64,000 nucleotides of DNA from Prostheceraeus crozeri (GCA_907163375.1 CAJQUW010005551.1:186001-250000); one strand, 5' to 3'. Shown: positions 9,207 through 21,127, counted from the stretch's first letter. Numbers and translations are program-made. Notes: generated by a model from the letters alone, not told the origin.

Positions 9207-9687
9207 AGTATTTTTTCATGACGACTTTTTGCTAACTATACTTTAGAGGCAACGAGTCTCTACTGATACCATGTGGTTGATTTCTATAAACGGTAGACTT
9301 GTTACCCTTCGTGGTAGTATTATTCATCAATGGTTTATCATGTGGAGTTCAATCTTCGAAATAGCTATATTTGGAACATCACATGTCTTCCTATGTTTTT
9401 CTGCTGATTCTACTAACCTACGTTTTCTTCAATACTTGTATAACAATCGACTGCGATACAGTAAAGTAACGTTCAGAGCTTGTTCACTACTGAAGAGAGA
9501 AGTCTGATGTGTTGCATGTGGTGCAAGGGTGGCCTCCCATCTCATTCCATTTCATCATTTATTCCTCCCCTCTGCATTCCATATCTGAAGATATGTGGCG
9601 GGCTTGGGACCGCTTTAGCTGCATTAGAAGGTTGGTCCCTAAGAGGGCCCATGGTGCGTTCTCGGGATGATTGGAGGAATATGGGAC
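9207..9687. repeat. Intergenic stretch with a module also found in element 2
   Basis: The sequence from about 9475 to 9650 (starting AGAGCTTGTTCACTACTGAA) recurs at 21849-22025 in copy B, at about 48600-48780 in element 2, and in reverse at about 37190-37340. An open frame at 9271-9507 (plus) ends in it; the corresponding frame does not start at the same place in copy B, so I do not call a gene. The module may be a 3' end or control region shared by the family. Confidence 0.5.
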
Positions 9688-10759
9688 TCAAGCTTGCCGC
9701 TTCGTCTCCGGCTCGTTGACGGAAGCAGGTGGGCGCTTCTCATTGATATCTGTAAAGAAAGAAGTTGTTAGTTATCATCTTGACTTCTAAGTTACTTATT
9801 TTTAACTTACAGAGCTTCTCCGGACGTGGTTCATATAGGAATCCTGTGATGTCTTCCGAGTGGTTGAATGTAAAGTGAAGGCAGTCAATACCCTTCTTCA
9901 GCCTGGAGTAACACCGCTCGCCTCTTCCTCGCTCGTAGAGAAGTGGCTCCGCTATCACCTCTCCCTCTTGATTGGGATGTGTAGACGACTTGATCTCTGT
10001 CGCTTCTTATCACTACCTTGTACCTTGCAATGTAGCTCCTGATTGCTCTCAATCACCTTCCCCAACTGCCTCCGCAACCCTTCGATCTCCTCTCTCATCC
10101 ACCTAATCTCCTTCTCTCTTTTCTCCTTTTCAACTAGCAAGCCTTCTTCTCTCGCATTGCGCGACAGGTTCTTGAATCTCCTGTGTCATTCGCGAAAAAT
10201 TTTCTGATTTCTGCTTATAGTAGAAAGTATCTTCCTTCCACCTAGCAAGATCTTTTTCCAGCTTTTCATGCTTAGCAAGCAGTGGTGCACGATCTTGAAA
10301 TGTGCGGCATTGAGTCACAATTCCGCTACTAGTCGCTGACTCTGTCTCGTTATCGAGATCAACTTTGTTGGCTCCTTCCTCACCCTCCCCTTCACTCTCG
10401 CTACTGGTCTCACTGAGATCAGAAGTCGACTGTGGTGCTGACTCGCTCAGGGCTGGAGCAGCTTCTGGTGGCACAATTGCAGCGACTGCCTGCTGATTTT
10501 CAAGCGTCTTCAGTTCTATGGCAAATAATCTTTCTTTCTCTGCCTCTGTGAGCTCTTCCTGCTCACATTCGCTGTGTGTGGAGTGCCATTCCGTCGGTGT
10601 CTCTATTAGACGTGAAACTTGGTGTTTGCTGCAAAAGTAGCGCAGCCCACCCACTTGCTTCTTATTCGCACACTTGTGTTTTTTATATCCGTCAATCTTA
10701 AATACTTTTGAGCAGGAGCACAACTTGTACGTTGTTCGCGCATTTGCTGCTTTAGGCAT
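9688..10759 (-). pseudogene. Zinc-binding, acidic, coiled-coil protein, copy A (fossil)
   Basis: Minus-strand gene starting at ATG 10759. The first about 60 residues carry a Cys/His cluster (LCSCSKVFKIDGYKKHKC, then FCSKHQ and HSECEQEE) that looks like a zinc-binding fold. An acidic, Ser/Glu-rich middle (SSESEGEGEE) and Lys/Glu-rich stretches with coiled-coil character follow (EKREKE, EEIEGLRRQLGKV). Splice-like sites flank short introns: one ends directly before the ATG (acceptor about 10768, donor about 10938), and one lies at about 9757-9814. The coding part is broken in one or two places. No family name is justified; a DNA-binding or scaffold role is a guess from composition. Confidence 0.55.
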
Positions 10760-10805
10760 TTTTTCTGAAGTGAAAAGGGAAAAACAATGATTATATGTCC
10801 GTAAA

Positions 10806-10876
10806 CGTTTGATAGCAAACGATTGATTCCTAGTTTATGAAACTGTAAAGATTGTTCTCATTCATTTGATAGCAAA
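10806..10876. promoter_or_regulatory. Paired TGATAGCA hairpins in a 5' intron
   Basis: CGTTTG-ATAG-CAAACG (10806-10821) and a second copy with a TTTG/CAAA stem (10865-10876) lie inside a direct repeat of about 60 bp that also contains ATTCCTAGTTTATGAAACT. Both are within the putative 5' untranslated intron of the coiled-coil gene. Confidence 0.5.
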
Positions 10877-10964
10877 CGATTTATTCCTAGTTTATGAAAC
10901 TCTAAAGCTTCTTAACAAACTTTGTCAGAGCGCTCACCGTTCGTCTTGCAACTTGAAACAGGAG

Positions 10965-10995
10965 TGAAGACTAAAGAAAAGTCGCGGTTTATATA
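10965..10995 (-). promoter_or_regulatory. TATA box plus initiator of the coiled-coil gene, copy A
   Basis: TATATAA (10995-10989, minus) is followed 30 bases later by the initiator match TCACTCC (A at 10965). A donor-like GAACG|GTGAGC follows at about 10938. Confidence 0.66.
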
Positions 10996-11635
10996 CCCAG
11001 CGAGCACAAAGCCATGATTCAGTCCTTCCTTATTTGGCCATGCATTTGACATGCCAACAGCGGTTTTACCATGTATGGGCATCGGCAGTCACCATGCTTT
11101 CAGTTACCAACTCCCAAAACAAAGACGGGTTACCCTATGACGCGAAAAGGTTTGACGTCAATGCCTGCAGTAACCGTCTCATTTTTACCAAGTTACAATG
11201 ACAAACGATAGACGTTGCCAACCGTGAGTTACTGAGGCTAGACGAGATTTCACAAAAGCCTGATAGCAAGCCAGCAACCTTTTAGGTGTCAAGCTCTTGA
11301 ATTCGTTACAGGCATTACTCAGAGGGGATCTTATCCCAGCTCCAAGGCCTCGACCCACAAATCCAACCTCGGGCGGACAGAGCGTGCGTCATGTCACTGT
11401 GTTGGTATCCGGGCCCCGATTTTGACATAAAAACCGATAGAGTTATTTACAAGAGGAAACATCCCAAGTCGTTGCTTTGATCAGCTTGATAGCAAGCCGT
11501 GATTCACAAGCGTTTTGCAATGGAGATGTTTAGATGCTACCCATGACAAGATAGCTAAGACTCAACCGATTGGCGTTCAACGTGCTACGTTAAGAACTGT
11601 GTCAAATGCCCAACATGAGACATGAGTTGCCCCAG
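10996..11635. repeat. Inner terminal-repeat sequence internalised by the duplication
   Basis: This 640-bp stretch is the same subterminal sequence that precedes the right end of element 1 (from about 23370) and of element 2 (from about 49070). It is upstream of the coiled-coil gene promoter and holds no gene. Two further TGATAGCA motifs lie at about 11262 and 11484-11497, the latter with a perfect GCTTG/CAAGC stem. Confidence 0.8.
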
Positions 11636-11697
11636 CACGCAACTCTGACAGGGAAAACGTGAAAAGGGAAACGCATGTGATTGGAGGTAGGTCTGAT

Positions 11698-11733
11698 TAT
11701 AAAACGGACGACTGAGCTCATGGCAATCATTTC
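11698..11733 (+). promoter_or_regulatory. TATA box plus initiator, copy B
   Basis: Same layout as at 1099-1134: TATAAAA at 11698-11704 and TCATTTC at 11727-11733. Confidence 0.7.
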
Positions 11734-11749
11734 CGTCCTTGTGCTAACC

Positions 11750-12184
11750 ATGCAGTTGCTCGAAGCCATCAACTCCTCTGCTCTCGTACTGGGTACACTG
11801 AACTCTCTTACTTTAGCATCGGGTAAAAATGCTTTCAATCAAAAGATAACTCATCATGGAGAAGCCGTGACCATAAAAACTGCAAGTCATCGGATAGATT
11901 ATCTAAAGGTTATGTCAACAAAGTATGGACTGGCCGTGTGTGTACCGTTAGACTATTGGACACGGTTACAATTCAATACTCTTGAAACATTCCTGAAAGA
12001 AAATCTCACCATTCCCAAAGAAATTTTTCGACACAATGGGAAGCGGTCACAAGTTCCCATCATGGAAAGACGATGCATGTATGTTCATATGGATAGACAC
12101 TGTCTCATCATCCATGAAAAGGAGGGCAGCGAATCCATAACCTTTAAAAATGATGTCCATGTTGATGATGATCAACTACAGTAA
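11750..12184 (+). CDS. Uncharacterised early-type protein, copy B
   Basis: Partner of 1151-1585, 144 residues. The open frame starts earlier, at 11681, but the TATA/initiator pair places the transcript start at about 11729. Only a few residues differ from copy A in the N-terminal third (for example LLEAINSS against LLKAINSS); the rest, including the W-containing middle and acidic tail, is the same. Function unknown. A histone-like 3' signal follows. Confidence 0.6.
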   Translation: MQLLEAINSSALVLGTLNSLTLASGKNAFNQKITHHGEAVTIKTASHRIDYLKVMSTKYGLAVCVPLDYWTRLQFNTLETFLKENLTIPKEIFRHNGKRSQVPIMERRCMYVHMDRHCLIIHEKEGSESITFKNDVHVDDDQLQ

Positions 12185-12215
12185 CAGTCTCCACACACAC
12201 TGAGAACGCACCATC

Positions 12216-12260
12216 TGTCTTTATGAAACCAAGGCCTAACGGCCACCGTATCAAGAAAGA
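12216..12260 (+). terminator. Histone-type 3' end signal, copy B
   Basis: Identical to 1617-1661: GGCC-TAAC-GGCC-ACC then CAAGAAAGA. Confidence 0.5.
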
Positions 12261-12359
12261 AAATGTACACTCACCATGCCACACATGGACATGACTCTCT
12301 CCTTCTTTCTTATGCATACCATTCTTCACTCAGGTTTAAATCATGTGGAAATTATCAGC

Positions 12360-12971
12360 ATGCCTCTATGTATCATGGAAAGTCAGTGTGTTACATTTCA
12401 TGATACGAAACGTCAACTTCAGATAACTCTAGAACGCTTTCAACTACGAAGGTTACATCTTACAATCCTATCCAACTCTTGCCGTGTCATTAACGTAGCA
12501 GACGGCATTGTATTTATTCGCATTCAAGAGATGATTCTACATAATGATCACTGCCACATCGTGATTCCAAAACCCTCATGGGAAAAGTATAGAAGGGAAG
12601 TTCACTCGACCCTCATGTCATTTGTGAATCATGCTCCCCATCCGCATCATCAACGCCATGCGCGAAATGAATCTCAGAAGAGACATCGATTTAGAACAGT
12701 TGCATACCCATCTTCCCGATTCAGTCTATCATCGCGGTCGTCCGCAAATGTTGGTCATTCGCATGAGCAACGGTCGAAATCTTCAAATCTTTCGCTGCGG
12801 CAAAATCCAAGTCCTAGGAAACCTTTCTCATTTCGTGATGCAGTCCATGTGTTACGAAGTCGTCAAGAAAATGCGAACACTCATACCTCATCTACGCCTC
12901 AGTCCCCTGACATTGAAGAATATAGTAATGTCTGTTCAATTGAAGATGTTAGTGAATCTAGCCAACATTAA
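12360..12971 (+). CDS. W-K-Y-R-motif protein, copy B
   Basis: Partner of 1761-2372 with only one or two residue differences (CIMESQ for CIMQSQ). As in copy A, the believable part ends shortly after SWEKYRREVH, and the downstream two thirds overlap the TBP-like frame. That both copies keep the overlapping frame open reflects their near identity and is not independent support. Confidence 0.48.
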   Translation: MPLCIMESQCVTFHDTKRQLQITLERFQLRRLHLTILSNSCRVINVADGIVFIRIQEMILHNDHCHIVIPKPSWEKYRREVHSTLMSFVNHAPHPHHQRHARNESQKRHRFRTVAYPSSRFSLSSRSSANVGHSHEQRSKSSNLSLRQNPSPRKPFSFRDAVHVLRSRQENANTHTSSTPQSPDIEEYSNVCSIEDVSESSQH

Positions 12972-13170
12972 AACCAGTAATCATTGTATATTCTATGAAA
13001 CTGAACTCTTTCCTGATGCTTTGATTCGGAAGTGGCATCCTGTACATATTGCAGTGTTTCACAACGGACATTGTATCATGACTGGTTTACGTGACATCAG
13101 TAAAGTAGCTGACATTGTTAAATCTCTAAAGCGTTATCTGTATGAGTCACAGTTAATAGAATCGTGTTAA
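12631..13170 (+). CDS. TATA-binding-protein-like protein, copy B
   Basis: Second copy of the TBP-like gene, 179 residues, open throughout, with two residue differences from copy A (TLIPHL for TLMPHL; a histidine for glutamine just before CIFYETELFP). Both substitutions lie outside the predicted DNA-contact strands, and the phenylalanines corresponding to F54, F127 and F143 are kept. It follows the W-K-Y-R gene and converges on the copy B polymerase. Two open copies in an otherwise decayed element may simply reflect a recent duplication. Confidence 0.82.
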   Translation: MLPIRIINAMREMNLRRDIDLEQLHTHLPDSVYHRGRPQMLVIRMSNGRNLQIFRCGKIQVLGNLSHFVMQSMCYEVVKKMRTLIPHLRLSPLTLKNIVMSVQLKMLVNLANIKTSNHCIFYETELFPDALIRKWHPVHIAVFHNGHCIMTGLRDISKVADIVKSLKRYLYESQLIESC

Positions 13171-13872
13171 TCACATGATGCGTTTTGAATGAGTCAGCGC
13201 TATTTATAGACATGAAATGATGCCCACACACGTGTCGGTGAAAAGGTTGAACAAGACTGATTAGATTCTTATCTAACTGACTGGCGCTTTACCACTTCAT
13301 GAGTCAGAGCTATTTATAGACATGAGTCAGCGAAGTGGTTAATGCTTCCTAAGCCGAAGAAATTGTCATGATGTTACATTCGTTGGTGAGGATGATAACT
13401 TACAAACTCTGACATGGTTATGACTTTATTTTATACTTTACCTATCTTGCAAACTCTGAAATGATTCTATCATTAATTCAAACTTTACAATCAACTTTAT
13501 TTCTAACTTTACAAACTTCAACTTTATTTCTAACTTTACAATCAGTGAAGTGATTCTGACTTCATTTATATTTCACCTATCTTACAAACAGCGACATGGT
13601 TATAACTTTATTTCTAACTTTTAATCATCAACTTTATTCCTAGCCCTACCCATCTTACAAAAAGATCAAAACTTTTACTTCCGTCTATTGAGTGAGAATC
13701 CCATCCCTATGTCAAAAGAAAAACGAGACAGTCTGTACATGATATGTTATTGAATGAAAGACATTTCATCACAGTCACACATAGTTAATACTGATGGTAG
13801 CAGAAAAAAAAGTTTTTATGGCTCACATCACCGGAGAAAACAAAGTCACTCATGTACAGGGAGAAAACAAAG
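13171..13872. repeat. Intergenic AT-rich tandem repeats, copy B
   Basis: Counterpart of 2572-3246 with one additional 27-bp unit piece around 13515 (an extra CAACTTTATTTCTAACTTTA). No gene is seen. Confidence 0.6.
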
Positions 13873-15023
13873 TCAGGAAAACCAGTTGATATGCAAGTCA
13901 TGATATGCTGTGATCAGGAGTTGGACGCATGTTGCAAGGCACTCACTCACAACGCCCCATAGAAAACGCCATGGAGTGAAAAAGCAAAACATCAACCACA
14001 ACAGAGAGGAAGAATTCATCATCACACATCGCCGGACGGAGGAGGAGAAAGTTTCTGTCTCTTGGGTGGAGGTAGATGAGTGTCTGGATGGCCGCACGGT
14101 AATGAGTGGTTAGGACTCATCCAGCATCGCTTGTCTTCCCAAGCTGAGAGACCTCGTTTCCTAAACGTCGTTGTTCTGACTTGATGCGACTGTGATTTTA
14201 AAATGGTCATTTCTACTTTTTTAATTTTAAGTGAATCTAAGGCATATTGATAGTCCCTATGTGTCATTTTTCTAACGATTGACTTCGAGATGCCTTTCGC
14301 CCGTTTAATAGAAAGCTGTGAGGATTTTAGCTTCATGGAGTACATCTTGGGGCGAAGCAAGATCATCTCCTTTATCTGTTTGCCGGTACACTCATCCTTG
14401 AAGCAGCCAAGCTTCGCTTTATTTGAGGTAGAGTAAAGCGGATGGTCAGTGGGATAGTTGGAACTATCAAACTTGGTTGCTAAATATTTTAAAATGTCTT
14501 CCTGCTTGACTTGGCTAGTGGTTGTCAAAGCTAGGAAGAAGCTGTCTGTATCGCCTCCTACTAATTCCACATGTTGGATCAATGGACAAGTTTTAAAAGT
14601 GTGGTAAAACAACTTCTACATTTCTAACTAAGAGTGATCCAAGACAGCTTGACCGACATAAATAGGCTTGCAAAGTTCTACTTTGAATTTTAACATTTTA
14701 AAACCAGTAATGTCTTCGGAAATGACATCGTGGTGACAAAACAACGGCGAGCGGCATAATTTGATACTCGTTTCCGGATCAGTCACGATACGATAGTCCA
14801 TGCGCTTTCTTACATCCTCCATGGTTGAACCAAAGAGGGCATTACTCTTAAATTTAAAGAAGTCCTTTTCGAAAGGATTCTTGGATTCAGCCCGTTTCTC
14901 ACTATTAAATTTTATATACGGTTTTAGAAAGGGCTTCTGCCTAAACTGGATAGCGCGATGGACTTTGTCAGGTTGCATCCCCACACCTAGATAGAATTTG
15001 AGGATGGAATAGTGCACGATGTA

Positions 15024-16767
15024 CACGGTGCGTCGGAAAAAAATTTTGCCAAAAAAATTGTCCATCAAATTTGAATTATGTATTTTGATATATGGGTCAT
15101 GTGAAGTGAAAAAATGCCTGATTTAAAATATTTCATCGGGGGCTTTTTTTGCTAGGCCTATTTAAATATCATATGATATTTCAGGTACGAAATGAGCTGA
15201 TATCGCAAGTTCAAGACACGATTACTTGCTACAAATATGTTTTTAACTAAATTTTCAAAAGATAAATGTACCGAAATAATATTGACAAAGGATAATATTT
15301 GTGTATGAAATCGGCTATATACATAGTATGCTTATAAGTAGTATTTGTAGGTCAATGATATATTTTTTGATTTTAGAACATAATTTATGTCTAAACAACA
15401 CTCCAACTAATTAACTGATTGATTGATTGATTAATTTCCTGATTCATTAGATGTAGGAAAATCATATCATATCAACAGTGTGCATGTGTGATACTCACCT
15501 GTCAATCTCTCCTTGTCTTACTCCAATAAGTAATGTATACAAATATAAGATGAATTTTTTACTTAGAAAAAACTGTCGTCGCATGGCTGTTGTGACTGCG
15601 TCATCAATATTCAGAAGTACGAATTGCAATAAAACAGCTGGATGGCGAGAAAAATATTTTATTACATGCATTGTTATTATTGTATATGCATGCTCCATTA
15701 ATTTGAGAAAAACACATAAAACTCGCATAGTTATATTTCAGATAGTATTTGCGTGTTTCGGCGATAATCTGGACCCTAACTATGAAGCGCTCATACAACA
15801 ATTCCATCAAGATTACGACGACCTTCAAATCGGCACAACACCGAAGGTTCATGCTGTGATATTTCATGTGCAGGTGTTTTGTAAATTTACGAATAGAGGT
15901 CTTGGTCCCTGGTCAGAGCACGCCTCAGAAGCAGTGCATCATGACTTTCTTGAGATATGGGATCATTACAAAGTTAAGAACATTGATCATCCTGATTTTA
16001 GAGAACGAATTCTGAGAGCAGTGTGCTCTTACAATGGCAGACATATGTTGCAATCTTTGCATTTGCGAGTACTAAGTGTTTTTTCTCAAATTAATGGAGC
16101 ATGCATATACAATAATAACAATGCATGTAATAAAATATTTTTCTCGCCATCCAGCTGTTTTATTGCAATTCGTACTTCTGAATATTGATGACGCAGTCAC
16201 AACAGCCATGCGACGACAGTTTTTTCTAAGTAAAAAATTCATCTTATATTTGTATACATTACTTATTGGAGTAAGACAAGGAGAGATTGACAGGTGAGTA
16301 TCACACATGCATATTGTTGATATGATATGATTTTCCTACATCTAATAAATCAGGAAATAATCAATCAATCAATCAGTTAATTAGTTGGAGTGTTGTTTAG
16401 ACATAAATTATGTTCTAAAATCAAAAACTATATCATTGACCTACAAATACTACTTATAAGCATACTATGTATATAGCCGATTTCATACACAAATATTATC
16501 CTTTGTCAATATTATTTCGGTACATTTATCTTTTGAAAATTTAGTTAAAAACATATTTGTAGTTTTTATATATTTTGTCATATATGTTTTGTCATGTATA
16601 AAACATATTTTGTCATATGATATTTAAATAGGCCTAGCAAAAAAAGCCCCCGATGAAATATTTTAAATCAGGCATTTTTTCACTTCACATGACCCATATA
16701 TCAAAATGCATGATTCAAATTTGATGGACAATTTTTTTGGCAAAATTTTTTTTTCTAACGCACCGTG
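15024..16767. mobile_element. Foldback-type DNA transposon inserted in the Polinton
   Basis: A 1,744-bp element absent from copy A, so its exact limits are visible. It starts CACGGTGCGT, ends with the reverse complement, and is flanked by the 4-bp direct repeat TGTA (15020-15023 and 16768-16771), which occurs once in the empty site at 4394-4397. The arms are very long inverted repeats of about 690 bp each (15024 to about 15714, and about 16076 to 16767) around a single-copy centre of about 360 bp. The arms contain a GATT microsatellite. A 2-bp TA duplication with unequal ends is an alternative reading. I cannot assign the superfamily. Confidence 0.9.
15739..16075 (+). pseudogene. Peptide in the centre of the foldback element, possible transposase remnant
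   Basis: Between the inverted arms an open frame encodes about 110 residues with the look of a real domain: KVHAVIFHVQVFCKF, then GLGPWSEHASEAVHHDF, then IWDHYKVKN and YNGRHM. H-x(3)-H and W-S-E-H-A-S-E-A-x-H patterns suggest the C-terminal part of a transposase, but I do not recognise the family with certainty. The open frame continues into both arms (15478-16188), where it is antiparallel to itself and not meaningful. The N-terminal part of a transposase is missing, so the element is probably non-autonomous. Confidence 0.45.
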
Positions 16768-19700
16768 TGTAATGCTGCTTGTTCAATTGGGTGAGCAACA
16801 ACTTCCTAGTGGGTTCATAGTTTAAGTCATTTTCCACCTCATATTGCTTATTGTGTTCTTCCATAAAGGGAGAGAACATATCTGAACTGACTATGCCAGA
16901 CTCGAGTGCGAGCGGAAAATCAACTGTCCTATTCTTAACACATTCTGGATAGATGAGGTCGACTTCAAATAAATAACCTATGTCGGCCTATGTTGGTCTA
17001 TGTACATTAAATGCGTGGTCGATCCTATGTCTTGGGTGCTTTTGACAACATGTTTGTTGACAAATGTTAAGCCTCCCCTAATACCACGTTCAAATAACGT
17101 GGACATTTCTGCATCTTGCAGTAAATGTATTCTCTCTTTCGTCATCTTGAAGGCTGACTGATAGGACACACCGGGCAGACTAACAAAATGGACGGGGTCT
17201 AAGGCGTCCTGTTTTAATGTGACTTTCCTAAAAGTGTCAAACACGTCAGCCAACAGATAGACGTCTAATTTTAAGTAGGCAAGCATGTAGTCACCAAAAG
17301 CGTGACACCTAAATTCATGACACCTAATAACCATGCTTGCTCTGCATGCCTATAGTCATCCGGCGAACAGTCCTCACCCGTCAAATCATTTTGAAATTTA
17401 TCGATGGACGGAAGGGATGTTTCTTTCAATGTGTCCATTGAACTAAAATAGCTATAAGGAAACACCCCTTTCCGTCGCATGAGACTGTCAATTATGTTGG
17501 GATAGTCTTTCTTTAAATGTTGAGTGAGGGGAAGTGTTTCTAAATTATTAGCCAACGCGGCTAAGGAAGAAGACATAAATTGAAAACTATCTAGAAACTT
17601 TATGTCATAGAAGACAGGCTTCCCCTCCTTCGTCTTATCGACTTGTACTTTGGCAGTGATGCACATAAATTTTTCCTTACTTTGTGCAATCATTTTGGAT
17701 GACCAGGATTTCATTTTACCGAATCCATGGCGAATGATGATGTGAGCATTATAACATTTAAAAATATGAAAGATGACGGGGAGCGTTCGCCGTTTGAGCC
17801 TAAGTTTCATATTGCATTTACTGCATAAGGCAGACCTAAATTTACCACTGAGATGGCAATGGTCCCTCACTTGCTTATGTTGCTGATCATCAAAGGATGA
17901 ACAGCAGCGGGGACATTCCGTGGTCCTATCAAATTTGATTTTATCGGCTTCTGTGAAGCACATGGGTTTCCTAGTCAGCTCCGTTTCATACCGTTGATGA
18001 AAACGGGCTTTCCTATCTAAAAAGTTGAGGAAGTTTTCAACGCACTCCTCGCTTTGCCACACATGCATTTTATTTTGATTCCTATAATATGGATGCCAAA
18101 CTTCATAACAGGCAATGGCTGCTGGCTCATGACTTAGGTCTTCTTGTTCAATATAACATTCAATGTCCGCATAGATGGTACATATGGGACTAAGCTCATT
18201 GCCGTTTTCCTCATACCTATACAATTTATCTTTGGGCATGACTTCCATTTGAAGCTTACCCCGAGAGCACCACTCGTAATGCTCTTCAAGAAATGGTTTT
18301 GACCTAAAGCGTCGTGTGCAGCGATCACAGTAATAATGCTTGTTGTCACTACTTTGTTGGTGGCGATACAACTTTGAAATTTTGGGAATGCCACAATAAT
18401 GCCATTCTGGGTGGTTGTCGCTATAGACTAGGAGAAGATTGACAACCCGGTCGAAGTTACTTTGGCGGTTGTTATACCTAACGCCCTTCAGACCTTTTTC
18501 CCAAAGATAGAGGACGATCTTAATGCTATTGAGTTTTCAAATTGGGTGATGTCTTTAAAATCTAATGTGTTGACATCTAACCCGTCAAACTTAAGCTCAT
18601 CCTCCCATTCACAATACTTGGTCACTCTTTGACGATGCATATCTATATCATTATAGTGAAGAATGGAGAGGACGGCATACTTGAAACACTGGTACTGACA
18701 CTCTACATTGATGACAGCCTTTTTGTCAACCAGTGCTTTGGGGAGGGTGAAACAACCGCTCCATTGCAAATTTTCTAAAAGATTGATTTTAATGTCTACT
18801 TTCTCTATCCCATCAAAAACCAGACCGCTGTCTCTTTCACTGAATTTATTTAAGTTGCTGACGAGATAGGTCGCATGTCTCTCTATCCACTCGTTTACAT
18901 CATCTATGAGATCAGCAGCACAGGAGGCTATCCTAATGGTCACAGTGGACTGTACTTCTCCCGTACTGCTGTCTACCTTATTGAAACGAGCAGTGAGATA
19001 GAACATGCCTTTGAGTAAAAATCTATCTAAGCTCGTCAACATTTGATAAATTAAGCCTATATTATTCATCAAGAAAGGATGAATATCTTGTCCAGCTTCA
19101 GAGCTTTCTAACTCATAGTCGCGAACGAGCCTCTCAAGGGAAAACTTGCTCAGCCTTAGAGTGACGTTGTTGTCAGTGTAAAGCTCAGTGGGATGAGTGT
19201 GACAGAGTGTGGGCGAAGAGAGAACAAACTCTGTAGGAAAGGTCTTCTGACACGAAGAACAGGAAAAGCCGACGTGCGATGAAGGATGCTTCCTACCTAT
19301 TGTTGTCGGTGGTTGCCTCACACTGCCACAGGAACCGCCTTCGATGTGGACTCGCCAGTTGGTGTTGTTGTAGAACGTGCGTCCACAACCTTCGCACTTG
19401 GGTCGTTGAGGGATCGGTTGGCGCGCCTTCTCCAGATCTCCTTTCGCTTTTGGGCAGCGAGAATGTCGGTGTCGCCGAAGGCAGAATGACCTCGCGAAGA
19501 CCTGCCCACAGTCTGTACAGCTGAGCTGTCGAACCGTAGGTCCTTCTCTCTCCCTGACACCTTCCTCCTCGATTGCGATCTCCTCTCCCACTACCTCCAA
19601 CTCCTCCTGCTCCAACAGTCTCTCCACCGACTGAGCGGAGAGGAGAGGGAGGTCGTTTGCTGCAGGTGGTGGTGGCGATGCTGGGATGATGATGGGGCGG

Positions 19701-20956
19701 GAGGGAACGTCGCCGTCCAGGAGGTAGGCCGCCAGATCTGTTGAGAAAAAGAGAAAAGAGATTAGTAACATGATCATAATTTCAAGTTTGAAGTCTTATC
19801 CCCCTTTTCCCAATCACGGATACTTACCATCTAATGAATTGATCTCCGGCAGCAAGGATGGACGCGGAGGAGGCAGGAGAGGGACGGGAGCCGAGGGTGG
19901 AAGGGTCCTGGGCTTCGGTGTTGGAGGGATGTGGTGACGAGGAGCAGGGACGGGTGCAGGTACCGGAGCTAGAGGCGGTGGAGGTGGGGCGATGACAATG
20001 CCCGAGAGAGGGGTCGCACCTTGGGCGGAGGTAGATGGGTGGGAAGGTAGGGCCCGAAATTCATCATTAAATCTCCGCTTCGCGGCTTCTTCCCACTTCT
20101 TCATCTTGACCATATCTGTAGAGAGGAAAGAGAGATTAGATAATGGGACAAGGATGATGCAGAGGATCTGAAACAGTCTAAACATGAGATGTTAAAGATA
20201 CTTACACTTGCCAAGCCGCTCATAGGCTTCCCCGATTACTCCTTGGGGGACGGGTTCCCCATTACGAATACATTCATGCACTGAAAAAGAAGGACAGCAA
20301 AGATAAGCAGAGGTAAAATTTGGATTCGGTTTAAACATGAACAAGATAAGGGAGGGGACTCTTGATTTTAATGAGGATGTCTACCCTAATGATGTTAGTA
20401 ATAGAGTGATACTTGATACAAATGCTTACATGGCCTTTTCCATCTCGACAGCAATGCAGTAATTCTCAATTTTTGTAAATTCCATGGCAGATAGTCGATT
20501 GCAGATGATCAATAAGTAAGACTTCAATCACTGAAAAGGAAAGATGAGAATCGTTTCATTTGCCTAGTCAACGTTTGGGAACAATCATTGAAGTGACATC
20601 TAATGAATTACATTTCACTCTACTCCATATCATAAAGACTAACCTTTGTCGAATGGCTGAAGTACTCTGACCTGGCGAGAGAAAGCATCACGTTGAGTAT
20701 GAAGTCGAACGCCCAACATGAGCAACGGCTCAGAGGTTTCGGTCTAACAAACGACGAACAACCCGTGCAACGCAATCCCTCTACAGCAGTACCCGCCGTC
20801 CCGAAGGAACGCTCGAGCAAAGGAGGTATTACAGCGATGATATGTTTTATGAGCAGAAGTGAATCTCTTGATAGCAAGAGACTATTCAACTTGATAGCAA
20901 GTCAAAACAACCTGATAGCAGGAGCTCACCAACACTCACCTTGTGAAAGATAAATG

Positions 20957-20988
20957 TGAAGAGCAGAGCTGGTGCACTGCCTTTTATA
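20957..20988 (-). promoter_or_regulatory. TATA box plus initiator of the polymerase gene, copy B
   Basis: TATAAAA (20988-20982, minus) and the initiator A at 20957, as in copy A. TGATAGCA hairpins lie downstream at about 20864-20925. Confidence 0.66.
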
Positions 20989-21127
20989 AGATTTTCCTAA
21001 GCGGTGAATGGATGAGACCTCTCGTCCAATCACAGACGAGCTAGAGTTCCCGATGTGCGCACACACATTTGTAGCGCGTTATTGAAATCGTCTTAGGTAA
21101 AAATGATGTTTAGCAATAGACTCAACC

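Larger units (their letters stand above)
1037..11635. repeat. Tandem block, copy A (10,599 bp)
   Basis: The sequence from CACGCAACTC at 1037 recurs at 11636. Copy A ends inside the inner part of the terminal-repeat sequence and is joined directly to the start of copy B. The bases CACG at the left junction are also the bases at the copy A/B join, consistent with little or no junction homology. Offsets between copies are constant at 10,599, rise to 10,626 after a 27-bp expansion in an AT-rich tandem repeat, and to 12,374 after the foldback insertion in copy B. Confidence 0.93.
14022..20988 (-). pseudogene. Protein-primed DNA polymerase B, copy B (fossil, interrupted by a transposon)
   Basis: Partner of the polymerase at 3396-8614, with the same parts in the same order: zinc fingers at about 19220-19530, exonuclease motif at about 18165, HNH-like segment at about 17855, ExoIII region at about 17265, motif B at about 14840 and motif C at about 14545. 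A 1.7-kb foldback transposon is inserted between the exonuclease and motif B regions. Most breaks are shared with copy A, and there are slightly more here, so this copy is also not functional. Confidence 0.88.

Noticed and set aside
15478-16308. Long frames across the foldback arms
   Set aside because: The arms are inverted copies of each other, so the same peptide appears on both strands; only the central part is considered.
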